Source: Mytilus trossulus
Taxonomy: Eukaryota > Mollusca > Bivalvia > Mytilida > Mytilidae
Direction: 5' to 3'
Assembly: GCF_036588685.1 (NCBI RefSeq)
Contig: NW_026963310.1
Location: 3,410,001-3,474,000 of the forward strand
Length of the DNA: 64,000 bases
Part shown: one piece after another, positions 1-12,830 of the stretch
How the letters are laid out: every line of letters begins with the position of its first letter
Numbering within the stretch: the stretch's first letter is position 1
Made by a program: the position numbers and the translations under genes
The notes under the pieces: generated by a model
What the model saw: only the letters and a program-made list of their open reading frames with translations
The model's database searches: none
What the model was told of the DNA's origin: nothing

Positions 1-2727
1 TCATCTCATGACCTTTAGACAACTGGATGTCACTTTTAGTGCATGAAGGTTGTCTCTCATGTATAACCTTAAGACGACTGAATACCAATTTTATGCATGA
101 AACTTTTCAGCAAAGCCTTTTGCTGTGAAGAACAGCTTTCATCTGCAAGATGCCAGATCATAACAACTTCATTGTTGAATTTTTACCTTTCTCCTACCTC
201 AGAGACGGACGGATATTCACTTTGATATTATCAGATATTGTTCGTCTCATTGTCTTGCAAGTTATATACTTCCAATCAAAGGAGTACTCATAAGAAGTAC
301 TTGCAAAATCTCTGAAAGGACTTGAGTTCGCAGTGTTTCCCCAAATGCTTTGAGTTTATATACATATTCCACAAGATATTAACCTTTTTTTCCTCTTTTC
401 ATTTCCACATGGATTTCCTTTGAATCATGCATGATATTAGCTGCCTCATTTTAGTATTCATTTAGTCTCATTAGCATAGGCTTTTCTATTGCTTTTTTCT
501 GCAATCATCAATTATTTCTTACAGTCTATGGTAGCAGGCCCCATTCCTGATTAACAGCCCAGAGTAGTTAGTGAAAATGACACACTCTCAATTTCGCAAC
601 TTTTCAAATTGCCATAGTAACTTAATTCATGATCAACATACCATAATCAGTTTGTAAGTTGTTGGTGTAAGCTCACATTTGATACCAGTTTATATACCAT
701 CCTTTCCTACTTCATTAATCCCCTTTACCATTTAAAATCTTGTTTTACTGACAAATGGAGTCTAGTATGCTCATATGTTTGTATGAATACATGTAGCAAA
801 TTATTTTATCCTAATCACAAATTTTCCCCGAATAGCTTGAATAATGACATATGCTCATTATAAAGTACTTATGTATCCATGTATATTTGGCTTAAATTTT
901 CGAAGTATATCAAAGTTCCCATGTCTTAACTTGTTACTTGCATAGTTCCTTTCATAATGTTCATTGTTTAAAGTGTTTTCGGAGCACCTCTTGACTCCCG
1001 AGATGATTCAGAATTTGACTCCTTTCCGTCAAACTGGTAGTTCTTTAGTATACATATACATACACAGTGAAAAACACACATTTTGTACACTTACTACCTT
1101 TTTATGACAGGCATGTGTAACTGATTCAATTTCTACTGGCATTTAATTTATCCAAATATTAAAAAAAATAATAATCTTAAGGTGGTACCCAACAACTTGA
1201 ATAAAACAAATTTGGCTCGTTTATTTTTCATAAAATTTTTGACAAAGTATTTAATACTTTGACCCTTTGACAAAAATATAAATATTTGAAAATTTGAAAC
1301 ATCAATTTATCAGAAACACTGCACTAGTTATATAGCAGTTTGACAAACACTAATTCTGATCAAAAACACAAAGTAATTTAAACATTTTACAGAGTTATCT
1401 CCCTGTAGTGTTAGGTACCACCTTAAACAAAAAATTGTTTTCAGTAAAAACAAACATATTTTTGATGTACATTAACAGGCATAAAATTTATGCATGTTTT
1501 ATTTTTAAATATTTATAGAATTTAAGAGTATTGAAATTTTCATGTATGTGCTTTTATTACCAAAAATGCCCACTTTACACCAAATTCCAGAAAATTCAGT
1601 AAATAAATCAAATTTCAACAAAATTTTAACAGAATCAGTTGCACTAGACATTTACCATCATACACAGACGTGCAATGTTTGGAGCCGCCATTACTCACCA
1701 AACTTGTCTGCTGACATGTAACCATGACAACAGGATGAAGATCCATCACTCTACTCAGGCCACATCTCTGAACTGTCAGGCTACATGCTATTAGCTTTTT
1801 TAAGGATATATTACAAATCTTACATCATGTACATTTTAATTAACAATTCTCTGTTGCTGTAAAAAAACAAGCAAACATAAGATAAATATATACATAAATA
1901 ACAGTTATAAATATAAATCTTATAAAAAAAACATAACGATGAAACAAACAACAAATATGAACACATATATATGTATATCACATGTCAAAATGTGGAAAAT
2001 TCAATATTAACAATAATTTACAAATATTGCACTTAACATTGTATGAACTTAAGGAATTCAAATGCTTGTTTTCAAAACAAGGAAACAGCCTGAGATGATT
2101 TGTACCACATGGGACAATAGGTCCCTTTTTTAGCAAGTTTTTAAATTGATACAGTTAAGTCTTAGATTTTCAAAATCTCTACCAACTTTATTTTATTGGC
2201 AATTTGTGTTTTCTAAATCGTAGATGGCAACAAATCTATACAATCTCAAATTGACACAGCCACCGCTCTCACTGCATTTACCACATTCTACTTTACAATG
2301 TATGGAGTACCAGTCAATATTAAATTTAGACTTTTACAAGACGTACTCTGTTGTATGGTTGTCGTCTAATATAATATATAGTTCTTAAATATTATGAAAT
2401 ACCCATCATTTCGCCCATAGCTTGACAAATAAATGTCATGAATGTGTGTTTCAAATGTCAGATGTACATTGTACCTTGTGAATTAGTGACCTTAAAGATT
2501 GCTCAACATGTTTTTAGGTTAGCACATGTGTGACTTCATATGCTAGATTTTACTGTGCCGAGTATGAGTATGACCATTGAGTTATTGCATATTCATGACA
2601 TTTCATGTATTTGGAGATGGCCCAGAATTGAAACAATCACACCAGTTATACTGGAATACTTACCAATTTATTTATAACAAAACAGTTTACCACTAAATGG
2701 CAAGAAAATTCCCCTCTTCCCCCCTTG
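1..2727. other. Non-coding flank downstream of USPL1
   Basis: No gene recognised apart from the MITE at 1177-1426. A short GC-richer patch at about 1665-1795 has a 39-codon open frame on plus. On minus it has MDLHPVVMVTCQQTSL followed directly by a GTGAGT donor-like site. Either could be an exon edge of a neighbouring gene, but support is weak. Confidence 0.4.
1177..1426. mobile_element. MITE with TTAA-flanked TIRs, 250 bp
   Basis: TTAAGGTGGTACC at the left end faces GGTACCACCTTAA at the right end, with an AT-rich core and no ORF. Ends and TTAA target fit a piggyBac-like non-autonomous element. An isolated similar end (CTTAAAGGTGGTAC) occurs at about 7648. Confidence 0.75.
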
Positions 2728-2733
2728 TTTATT
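2728..2733 (-). terminator. Candidate poly(A) signal of USPL1
   Basis: AATAAA on the minus strand (TTTATT on plus) lies about 27 nt past the USPL1 stop; a second one lies near 2670-2675. No transcript evidence is available, so either could be used. Confidence 0.45.
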
Positions 2734-2759
2734 AATTCTTAAAAAGTATTAAACTTCCC

Positions 2760-5700
2760 TCACAACAACTGATCTAAAAAGTCATCCATATTCTGGAGAC
2801 AACTAGTACTCGAGTTCTCTATGGCCGACAGGTCAAGTGAATCTGGATTGTCAGAAGGCAATGGAATGTCTAGAGCACTGTACAAATTCTCTAAAATGTC
2901 ATTTTCATGATTTCCCACGTTCATCTTTGGGCTGGATCTTGTCGAATTATTAGCTGAAGATGGGACCAATAAAGGTGGTCGGATTTGTTGTTTAAATCGC
3001 TTCACGGTAATAAAATTGTTCACAGAGTTTTTCCTTTTTGACGGATATAAAATTTCACTCTTCATACTGTATGCTGGACTAGAAGGACGGCTGGACTTGG
3101 GTGTAGTCGATGGTGTTGAAGCCTGGGTAGATACTGAAGTAGGTGTCAGTACAGGGGTGGACAACTGGTACCCACTGAATGTCTTATGTTTATTAAAGGT
3201 TCTCCAAGAAGGTAATTGTGAGGAAAGACTTGTATTTGAACACCTAGACTGACTTCGACTCTCAGAAGATGACTTAAGAACATCTAATATTGGTTTATTT
3301 CCTATCTGTTTTTCGTATTTCATTTGTATTCCTTGCTTGACTGTTCCCTTTTCTTGTATCTTTGACGATAGTGAGTAGTTGGATAAAGTAGAAGTTCCAC
3401 ATGTCCTTTTAGAACTACTTGATGTTACAGACTCAACTTTATCATTGCTGAATGTTTGAGTATAGCCATTAGTGGATTTAATATAGCCATTAGAGGATTT
3501 AGTGTGGCCATTAGTGGATTTAATGTTGCCGTTAGTTGATGCACTTGAATTAGTTGACTGTTTCTTTAATGTTTCTTTGTCACTACTCTCTGATGACCTA
3601 GAAATACTATCTCTACGTTTTGCACTAACGGAACCCAAGTCGTACATTCTTCCGTTGTCTTGACTACTCAGTATTTGATATCTATTACGGACAGTTACTA
3701 TAGTGGACTTTGAACTCCCTTTAAGAGGCTGACACATTTTACCTCTATACTTTTCCTCAGTTAACTTCAACTTGTCAACTGGTTTCCATTGATCATTTAT
3801 TTCTGTTGATTTTGATGTTTGAACTTCTGTACCACATGACTTTGAATACTGAACTTCTGTCCCACATGACTTTGAATACTGAACTTCTGTACCACATGAC
3901 TTTGAATACTGAACTTCTGTGCCACATGACTTTGAATACTGAACTTCTGTGCCACATGACTTTGTCGTTTGAACCTCCCTGCCACATGACTTTGAGGACT
4001 GAACTTTTGTGCCATCTGACTTTAAGGAATGAACTTCAGTGCCACATGACTTTGCCGACTGAACTTCTGTGCCACATGGCTTCAATGTTTTAACTTTCGT
4101 ATTACATGTCTTTAATGTCTTAACTTTTTTATCACATGACTTTGCGGACTGAACTTTTGTGCCACACAAATTTGTTGTCAGAATGTCTTTATCACAAGAC
4201 TTCGATCTTTGAGCATTTTTTTCATTAACTTTTGTTATTCTTGCCATCAGTGACATCACTTCTGATTTAGGCTTCCATAATCTTGCAAGTGCTTCTCTTC
4301 GTCCCTCTACCGACATTTCTGGTGATGGACTTGCATCTGTTTCAGTCTTTTTAGCAAAAACAACATTAGAATTTTCTGATATATTTTTCAAAACATTTTT
4401 AATGATTCTTTCTGATTTTTCCTCAGGAGGCTCATTAGCCAACAGTTTCTTCTCAATGCGCAATGCTCTAACTTCTTGCACATTCTTCTGTTCTACAACA
4501 CGCTTAACTTTACTTTTTGTTGTTGATTTCTTGCTTTTACCAAGCAACAGGCTTGGAGCTTTCTTGCTGTTACCATTGACATCCCCATTAACCCACGTCT
4601 CAGCGTCTTTAGTAGCTGCTTGTGTAAAATTTAAATTTGTCTCATTTATAGAGATAGTTTTTTCTTTAGGTTTTAAATCAAATTGTTCTACTGAATTTAC
4701 CGATTTATTATGCACCAAGTTTGATTGTAAAGATGTGGAAACTGAGCATTTTCCATTCTGACCTCGTGCATCTTCAGTAAAACAATGTAAATTACTAGAC
4801 AGGTCTGTCGTGAAGCAGGACACAGGATGATTCCCATTTAGAACCCCTCTGTCCGTGATCGCTTGTTTCTTACCGTTAATAATGTTAGTTGATGTATTTA
4901 CACTAGGTCGTGACTTAACTACGGATTGACTAGACTCTTGAATAGATTCCCACATGACTATATGTATCTGACTGGAATCCATATCTGGCTGTTGTGACTC
5001 AAATCTACAGATAGGTGACTTTAAATCATCAAACTCCATCCATCTATTGTCTGAAAATACACAGAGAATTATAATGAACTTAAGTTAAATGTCAACTTGT
5101 AACACATTGGATAATTACATTCATGACATTATAAACACTTTTATTTAGTCATTTATTTCTGATTAAAGTAACAAAAGCTTTGAAAAAATGTACACCTACG
5201 GTTAATAATAAACTGAAATAAAGATGTGAATTCATGTTCATAATTCTTTTTTAATAGTGGCTATATTAATTAATTAGTAATAATAGCAGGCAGAAATAAT
5301 GTCAAACTTAAATGTTGTGTCAATGATTATAATAAACAGAGCTCCAGATAAGAATTCATAAATTGGGGTTTTTACCCACCATTTTCTTATATAATTGGGT
5401 GATAAAGTTTTTTAATTGCATTATCAATTCCAATTCACCCCTCAGGTTAATATCAAATTGGGTTTTTCACCACCAAGCTCCTTAATGTATTGGGTTTTTT
5501 CATCGACACAATATTGAATATTTAGGCAATATCAACCCCATTTTTTTCCATCTTAAATTAATATGTTTCTGTCTTTGTTTAGCTCTTTCATTTTGTTGAG
5601 GGTTATGGTTAGGGTTATTTGCTAGCTGTTTTATTTGGTTTATTCACTGAGGAGCAATTGTAGGATTAATTTATGTCCCGTTTCAAACCTTTTGCCAGTT

Positions 5701-8700
5701 TTGTATTTTCTCACAAAAAAGGATATGTGAATTCACAGGCACTTGTCTTATACCTTTATATGATAAATTCTGAGATTCGATATACATAAATCTTGGTTTA
5801 GTTGTCTTTTATTAGAACTTTTGGTTTCTGATGCTTTATCATTTCATAATTGATTTGGCCATTCACTTTTTCCAATTGAATTCGTTATTGAAGAAACCCT
5901 GTGTTTATTAGCAATGTTTTCGTTATGCTATGACATACGCCCGTGCGTTCGATGGACGCTTCCTAAAAACACTGGCTGAATCTTGTTATCATTATAACTT
6001 TCCCTCAGTTCTCCAAAGAAGCCGAAAACATGCTTCTATTCAATATTTTAACTGGACATACACTTTCATTTTAATTCAATGTATGTTATGAAAAATCCCG
6101 AGCAATGCGAAAAAAATATAACAACATGACACACGCTAATTGAATAAACACAGAGAAGATCGAAATGTTTACAAAAACATGTGTACCTATTGAGCAACGG
6201 AAAACTCAAACAGGGACCCATTTCAGCTACTTGATGCAGGGATCTATTTTTAGATTGACTGGAAATTTCCAATTATAAATATTATAAAAACAGTTTACGC
6301 GACGACTGTAAACAGATAAGGGTAAATAACACAAACGGTAGCCAATAAAAGGGTTGAGAACTCATGGTTTTGGCATATAATTGGGTTTTCTGTTGAATTA
6401 ATTGGGTTGTTGAACCCTTCAAAGGACAATTGCATTGGGTTTTCTATAATTTGTATTGCGTGATCACGCAAATACGCAGCTTATCTGGAGCTCTGTAATA
6501 AAGTTTAAAAAAAAAAGACTTTATTGAGCCCTGTTGTTTTAAAGAAGATTTCGAAAAAGATTAATAAACTGATACCGATAGTTACTATACGGTTACCAAT
6601 ATAGTTATTTTAACGCGAATCATAGTGTATGCACATTTGTCTTTTGTTGAGCATAGGTTGAATTATAGTAGTCTTTTTGTGTTTTGGGGTTACTGTGTTA
6701 TTTATGTCTTTTTCACATTCTGTTGTATTTTAAAAATAAAACCCCCATCCCCACAGCAAAAAAACCAAGAGAACAAAATCAACTTCCAAACAAAATGTGT
6801 TCTTTATTTGTACATTCAGCTTTAACCAAAAATCATGATCATCGTGATCATATTTCATTTTTAAATATCCAAAATTTTTCATTTTCTTTAAAATTCACAA
6901 TACATGTAGCTATATATTCATAAATGTATTTCAAATATGAAATATTAAGCATGTATTAACTTTTTTAGGATGAATTTCATTCCAAGATTAACACAAATGG
7001 GAGACAACTCATGTTTTGTTAAGAAGCAAGTACTGTTTGAAGATGCAATTATAACATATATACCTTTAATACGTCTTATCCATGTCACAAAATGGTCAGG
7101 GTCATTTCTATACTGTACAAAACCAGTCACACTGTATTTCAAGGCAGTATGCCAGAACTCAAGTTTTTTAAAGTTGTTATGTGGCAACCCTTCAGAAAAA
7201 TGTAGCAGTAACACTCCAGGCAACCTGCAATTAAAAATGTAGATTAAACATAACTCAATAAATGAAATATGTATCATCATGATCATGTGTTTATAACTGT
7301 ATAAGATCTTTTCTTAATGTTTTGTCTTTTTTGTTGCTAATTGGTCATCTATGCAAAAGGTAGCTAAAATCTCACATCAAAGGAAAATAATGTGCATTGG
7401 GAATCTTATTATATCATATGCATGGTTGAAATCTAAAATTCTAAATAAATGTTTACTGGCGGATTGTAAAATAAACAGATAGATAAGTTTAGATATATGA
7501 CAAATTAAGTTGAGTTATTTCCCTTAGTAAGTCAATATTTAACAACTAAACCAACACATGCAACATAACAAAGTATTAGACTGTTAGGGACTTTTTTTTT
7601 GTAATTCCCTTTTTGTGATACATTTGTACTATAAACAATATAAATCTTAAAGGTGGTACAACTATAACCTGAATTAATAAAGGCTAATGTTAAATAAAAT
7701 GTATGTTCATATAAAAACAATGAGAAACAATTTTATGCTTTAAACAGGCCCATGTTTCGCCAAATTTTTATCAGAATCTTAGGTGTATTACTTGTTTAAT
7801 TTCAATATTCTCCTTTGATTTTCAGCATTACACTGGAAACATGACCGTAGAAAACAGGGTTCTTTCATGGTGAAATTCTGCTCCATAGCTGGCAATGTTG
7901 GAAGAACTTTCTTGTACCGATCGGTTTGTTGGTAGCCACATGCGTCACATGACAACATGAAGTCATATTCTACCGAGAACTCTCTCTCAATGTGTACATT
8001 GTCCTTGACCATTAATGGTATAGCTAAAACCGGACTGTCATTTTTACCTTTCACACATTGCAAGCGTGGCTGCATCTTTTTCCATATATTTTCTCGAGTG
8101 TCTCTCAATAATGTGAATGCCTTTTTATAATTTTCTTGTTCGTCCAAAGGCAACATAGATAAAAAGTCTTTTGAGCAACTAAGACCTGCACCAGTCTTGA
8201 TTGTGTCGGTATTCATTTTACATATTTCTTTGAGCATCTCTGTATTAGGGGAGTCCACAACAGCATCAGAATCGGATTCCTCAGGATCAGAAAACAGTCT
8301 ACCAGATCTGGTCCTAGAAGCTACTTCTAATTGATTTTTCGTTGTTTTCTGGCGATATTTGTTTATCAGCTGACAAGCCTGCTCATAAGCTTTGAATAAT
8401 GTTACCAAAATGGTATGGGATAAGTCTACATTCTCATTTTCAACTTCAACTTTCCTGATTGCTTTACTATGAACAAATAAACAAAGTACAACATCCAACC
8501 AACAAAGAGCCTCTTCATTTTGCCATTGTGGAAAATATTTGAAAATGTCTAAAGTTGGAAACTTTTTCTCTGGAACGCAAGGTAGTTGTTTGTCTTTAGT
8601 ATCTGGAAGTTTTTGCTTTTTATCTTCTGGTAAGGATTTCTTCATTATCTTAGATTTTTCTTCTTTCAGTTTTGTTATTTTTCTTCTGCCTTTTCCATTC

Positions 8701-11012
8701 CCCTCAACCAAGAAATAAGTAGTGTGCTCACCAAGAACTGGAGAGTCTGAAGTGTCGATTTCAATTTCCTGAGATATTACATTGTCACTAACATTGTCTG
8801 AAGCCACTGTCTTTACACCATTAGTGTTGCATGTATCATTGGCTTGCAATGGTTTTATACCATTGATTTCCTGAGTGTTCTTTATATTTTCGGAACTTCC
8901 TATGTTTGACCTTACGGGAATAAAAGGCGAAGATGGTGCTGGCATTATTTCAGAACAACTGGAGTCTTTTGAAATAGGTGAAACTGCTCGCAATTCTGAT
9001 AAATTTAAGTTAGGTGAAACTGTTGACTTTGATATCTTAGGTGCTGTAAGTTGATTCAAAAACGCAAAATCGTCTGAACTAAAATGAACATCTATAACTT
9101 CCGTCACTTCTGAGGTGTCAATTTCCATTCCACAATTGGGCGATATGAATGTATCTTGTGACTGAGTGGAACTTGAATTCAACGACTGAAAATTTTCAGA
9201 CGGTAACAGATGAACACATTCTGTGGTTGAAGATGAAATACAAGTGGATTTCTGTTGTGATTGGACTGGTTCAAAGCCAGGTGAGGTTGTTCTGATTGCC
9301 TTTGACGGTGGAAATCGTCCAAACTTTTCTACAGCTAGAGATGGCGGAATGAAATTGTTAGATTGTGAAAAGGCCGAGACCGGTTGTGGTCTGATTATGT
9401 TTCTACTGGCTTGGGATGAAGAAGTCAATGGTGTTGGTCTGATGATGTTTCTAGGGGCCTGAGATGACGAAATCAATGGTTGTGGTCTAATGGTGTTTCT
9501 AGGGGCTTGAGATGACAAAGTCAATGGCTGTGGTCGGGGTACATATGTATTTGGATTAGCTGAGAATATAGGTGGCCGTAATGTTGACTGTCTATGCATG
9601 GACTTCCTTCTATGTGGGACAGGTACATCTTCAAACTTCCTGTAAACAACCTTGTCCAAGCCAATGGGATAATTGCACTGTAACAGAAGAACAATATTAG
9701 ACTGTGAATACAGGTATAATCTAACTGAAGAAAGGTTCTTATATTATATTGTAATTACAAACATGTACAATCTATTTATACCTAAAATAAACAATTCAAA
9801 CACATAAATTGAAGGTTTTTTTTGTGTGTCTTTTTTTTTTTTTTTTTTTAGAAAAATCACTTATTTGGCTTAAAAATCTCTTTTCATCACCAGTGATATT
9901 GCTGTATTTTTTCAAAACTACCTCTACTGTTTTTTATTGGGAAAAATGCATATTTTTTAATGAAATTGGGAAATTTGTATATTTTATTCTAAACCCAGCT
10001 CCGATTTTTTGCTGACCTTTGCTGTCTTTTTTGTACTGTTTTTTTCATGTATATTTTGGTTGTCAGACATTTTCAACCTGAAAGGTACTTTTCGGAGAGG
10101 GGAAAGAAACAAAAGCAATGATGGTACGTAATGCATTGAAACCCACGTGTTACAAACACCATAATGATTTGATCAGAAAACCAGATCTCAAAAGTGCTTT
10201 CTTATATCAAAATAATAACATGAATACAATATTTACAAACATTACTACCAATGCCATCACTGTTTGGGGAAAATGTAAAACTTTTTGGGAGGAATTTTAA
10301 GCCATTTTTTTTACAGTAAATTGGGATTTTTTTCTAGGAGAAAAAGCCGAATGTCGGATGTAATTTGTGGCAAACAATATCACTGATCACATTTGCCAAC
10401 TTAATTTTTTTTTATCATAAATCATTTTCATATATACAGCTTCTGTAAACCAATTAAGTCACATGCCTGTGCTTCAGTGTTTGTTGCTGTTTATCATATA
10501 TGTTTATGTATATTAATCAGGCAATTCCAATTCAGTTTTCTCGCTACATTGAAGACCTGTAAGTGTTGGTGACCTTTCTGCTGTTGTCTTTACCATGGTC
10601 GGGGTTGCTGTCTCTTTGACACATTCCCCATTTCCATTGGCAATTTTTTTCTTTTTTGTTTTGTTTTAAATTTTGTCATTGTTGGGGCATTTTAAAGCTT
10701 GCTGAGGTGTGAATTTTTCTCTTTGATAAAGTTGGAATGCAGGGATGGAAATTGGTATAAGCCCAGAACCACAATTGGTCCTTATACAATGTACATGTAA
10801 CTTGATCTAGATTACTAATTTGAAATAAGTTCTAGTGTCGATTGAGTAACTACAACCTATATATACATTTGTTTGGCCTTATGATATTGACTTACAGCTT
10901 CATCCTCACACAGCTTGACAGCTTCTTCAAGGTTAATCTGGTATACTTTGAGCTTGCTTGGTTTGCCTACACTAGCACAGATCCCACACCACTCTATAGC
11001 CTTATCCAGCAT
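2760..11012 (-). CDS. USPL1: USPL1-like SUMO isopeptidase (peptidase C98), four coding exons, 1484 aa
   Basis: Cysteine protease of the family that removes SUMO from proteins; vertebrate USPL1 acts in the nucleus at Cajal bodies. Coding exons on the minus strand: 11012-10896, 9677-7792, 7224-7064, 5050-2760. All junctions have AG/GT sites and the phases join in frame (117+1886+161+2291 nt). An N-terminal zinc-finger-like block spans the first junction (WCGIC, then LCEDEAC followed by NYPIG), as in vertebrate USPL1. Catalytic residues by family comparison: Cys431 in LCWLDVVL (exon 2 of the model), His712 in DHFVTW (exon 3), Asp729 in WMEFDDLK (exon 4), followed by SSQIHIVMWE. The HFSEGLPHN block and two CxxC pairs (616/619 and 652/655) also match. 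The tail of about 740 residues is low complexity and ends acidic (MDDFLDQLL). It is longer than the human protein (about 1090 aa). The ATG lies directly after a splice acceptor, so an upstream exon may add residues. Family call very sure; exact 5' end unsure. Confidence 0.93.
3450..3545 (-). repeat. Short coding repeat (STNGxxK) in the USPL1 tail
   Basis: Four tandem heptapeptides (STNGNIK, STNGHTK, SSNGYIK, STNGYTQ) are encoded by a 21-bp repeat in the last USPL1 exon. This is a second, older repeat tract in the same disordered tail. Confidence 0.85.
3805..4210 (-). repeat. Coding 30-bp minisatellite in the last USPL1 exon
   Basis: About 13-14 tandem 30-bp units stay in frame and encode a decapeptide of the form KSCGTEVQYS. 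The units at 3825-3960 are almost identical, whereas those toward 4210 have diverged (KTCNTKVKTL, NLCGTKVQSA). This gradient suggests recent expansion at the protein-C-terminal end of the array. Each unit carries one Cys. The repeat lies in the disordered tail, downstream of the protease domain, and probably varies in length between individuals. Confidence 0.95.
5337..6495. mobile_element. TIR element in a USPL1 intron, 1159 bp
   Basis: CAGAGCTCCAGATAAG at the left end is mirrored by CTTATCTGGAGCTCTG at the right end, and TAATAAA flanks both sides (5330-5336 and 6496-6502). The subterminal DNA repeats ATTGGGTTTT motifs in both arms. There is no transposase ORF. Ends beginning CAGAG resemble hAT-type elements. 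It lies in the intron between the His-bearing and Asp-bearing exons of USPL1. Confidence 0.82.
9375..9545 (-). repeat. Coding 48-bp repeat in the large USPL1 exon
   Basis: Three to four tandem copies of a 16-residue unit of the form IRPQPLxSSSQAPRN lie between the N-terminal zinc-finger-like block and the protease domain. They are proline/serine-rich and probably disordered. Confidence 0.88.
10530..10652 (-). repeat. Dispersed mussel-type repeat, 'gggaatgtgtcaaagagacaac' family
   Basis: Reads, reversed, as a copy of a repeat containing GGAAATGGGGAATGTGTCAA, then an AGAGACAGCAACC block, then a stretch ending ATTGAAGACC. Related fragments lie at 12110-12175 and 42385-42440 on plus. It lies in a USPL1 intron. 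Confidence 0.65.
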
Positions 11013-11607
11013 CTGTAATAGAAAGTGTAAATCTTTATTAAACACTAGAGAAATTGAAAACAATAATTGAGTCACTATTAGCAATTCAAGTCCATTATAA
11101 GGTGTAATCAAAATTATATTCATGAGTAATGTTTGCATAAGCCAGAAAAATATTGTTTTCACCAATTCCAGGTCATGCTTAAAATGGGCAAGGCTTGAAT
11201 GGTGTTACAATGTATGTAATATACAACATATATATATAACCCCTTTAAACCTTTTGACATTAGCAATACAATGATAAACATGGTATGAGGGTTATTCGTG
11301 TCGTGCAATTTGATTTTTTTCATCCAGTTAAAGCTATCTGGTACCCTGTTTGAACAATGCATCATGCATGATACTTTTTAATGAGACCCGAACATTGTTG
11401 AAACTATTTAACTAGGGTTGTTTACACTTTCATAAATACTTCAAACAAAATATTTTTTTAACTTAAATTTGAATTTTGAAAAAAGTGGATCATAATCTAT
11501 CAAAGTTTACTAATGATCGCTTTCTAAAGTTTTTCTTCCCTCAGCTCACTATGGAAGACCTCTATTTTTCAGAAGCCTGATGACCCGAACAGGAAGTTGT
11601 ATAAATG

Positions 11608-11757
11608 CAGACGCGGATTAAGGGAGGGCCCGGGCCCCTGTTTTGAGAAAAAAATTTGGTTGATTACACAGGAAATCACTGAAGCATGACGGGATTGGCC
11701 CCCTTCTGAGGCAGCCAGATAGCCCCCACTTGAGAAAATTTCTAGATCCGCCACTGA
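11608..11757 (-). mobile_element. 'GGCGGATCTAG' MITE, subfamily B
   Basis: A 150-bp element with one end CAGTGGCGGATCTAG (minus strand) and the other a degenerate GCGGAT. The core contains GGGCCCC blocks and GGAATCACTGAAGCATGA-like sequence (seen as AATCACTGAAGCATGA on plus). Related copies lie at 15374-15454 and 50346-50487. Confidence 0.72.
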
Positions 11758-12109
11758 AATGACTGATTTGAATAATTAGCGATAACTTGTGTATTATTGA
11801 AGACCTCTGACTAATCACAGTAAATTTTTAACCAATTTGGCTCTAATGATAGCCAAAAATGACCATTTGATGCCTGACGTTAAAGGGCAATACTACCCTC
11901 GTTAGTCAGGAGGCTCTGGCCTTTGTAAGTCTTGACTCTTGTATTTCTTTTATTATTTTTTTTGGTGTGTTTCAAAATGCAGTGTACATGTGACATCCAT
12001 TTTTCCAAAGTTATTTTTTTCAGTAGGTGCAATTTGGGTACTGTGACATTTAATTTTTATATCATACACACGATAAATCTTGTGGTGTAACAGGATCTAT
12101 GTAACCAAG

Positions 12110-12175
12110 AAATTGACAATGGAAATGGGGAATGTGCTAGAGAGAAAACAACCCAACCAAAGAGCAGATAATTTT
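12110..12175 (+). repeat. Dispersed repeat fragment, same family as 10530-10652
   Basis: AATGGAAATGGGGAATGTG, then AACAACCCAACCAAAGAGCAG. A short degenerate copy in forward orientation. Confidence 0.6.
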
Positions 12176-12659
12176 AATTTAAAAAGTCTTGTTTTTATTT
12201 TGCATTATCCACATACTTTCTTGATGTTCAGACACCTTAGCATTTATATATGGTAAACACAAAATGTTTAATGTACTCGTCTTTCAGAAAAATCATAGTA
12301 ACCATTGTTTTACAGGTGTCCGATCAATAACAATGGGGTGTCTGAATACCAGCATGACATGCCCCCCCTTATTTTGACAAATGCGATTTAACTAGTTTAA
12401 GCAGATCAAGTATAAGAAAGTTTTAGATTCGTCATTGTTTCAATCATCGATAACTTAATCAATGATCTTATTATGATAACCAACCACCAAGAAGTGAGAC
12501 AAGGAAGGCGTTCTCAGTCAAATGATAAATTCACGACTTGTCAGAACAAGTCAATCACTGATATCTATGACAATAACATAAATATGTGTCAGGAGATATA
12601 CTGTACCATTTCACAATTCAGATGTGATCAATAAAACACATATTTCTAGTAAATATTTG

Positions 12660-12830
12660 TGCCGCCAATGCTTATCCACGCACATGTAAGCGGCCATTCA
12701 TAATCGTACTGCATACATCGCAATGTATTCTGGGAAAATATTTGGCTTTCGCGACGTTTCGGCCATATATCACTTCGGCCTTTGTCAGTTTGCCAGTTTT
12801 GACTGTAAATGATTAGCGTATTATCAGGTT
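12660..12830. promoter_or_regulatory. Candidate promoter segment between USPL1 and RITA1
   Basis: A CpG-containing, less AT-rich stretch holds TGTATTCTGGGAAAATA, which resembles the inverse of a ZNF143/Staf-type CCCAGAATnCA site, and repeated CGGCC motifs. It is followed by a donor-like CAG|GTTAAG at about 12827. It lies between two divergently transcribed genes. No initiation evidence; weak. Confidence 0.25.

Noticed and set aside
3793..4093. Open frames overlapping the 30-bp repeat on both strands
   Set aside because: They are alternative readings of the in-frame USPL1 minisatellite; a 30-bp repeat keeps several frames open.
9223..9462. 79-codon plus-strand open frame
   Set aside because: Lies wholly inside the USPL1 exon on the other strand and reads its 48-bp repeat backwards.
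10857..11165. 102-codon minus-strand frame as a separate protein
   Set aside because: Only 10896-11012 is exon (flanked by an acceptor and a GTAAGT donor); the rest is intron read-through.
12229..12349. Inverted TTCAGACACC / GGTGTCTGAA pair
   Set aside because: Arms of only 10 bp and no target duplication; could be chance.
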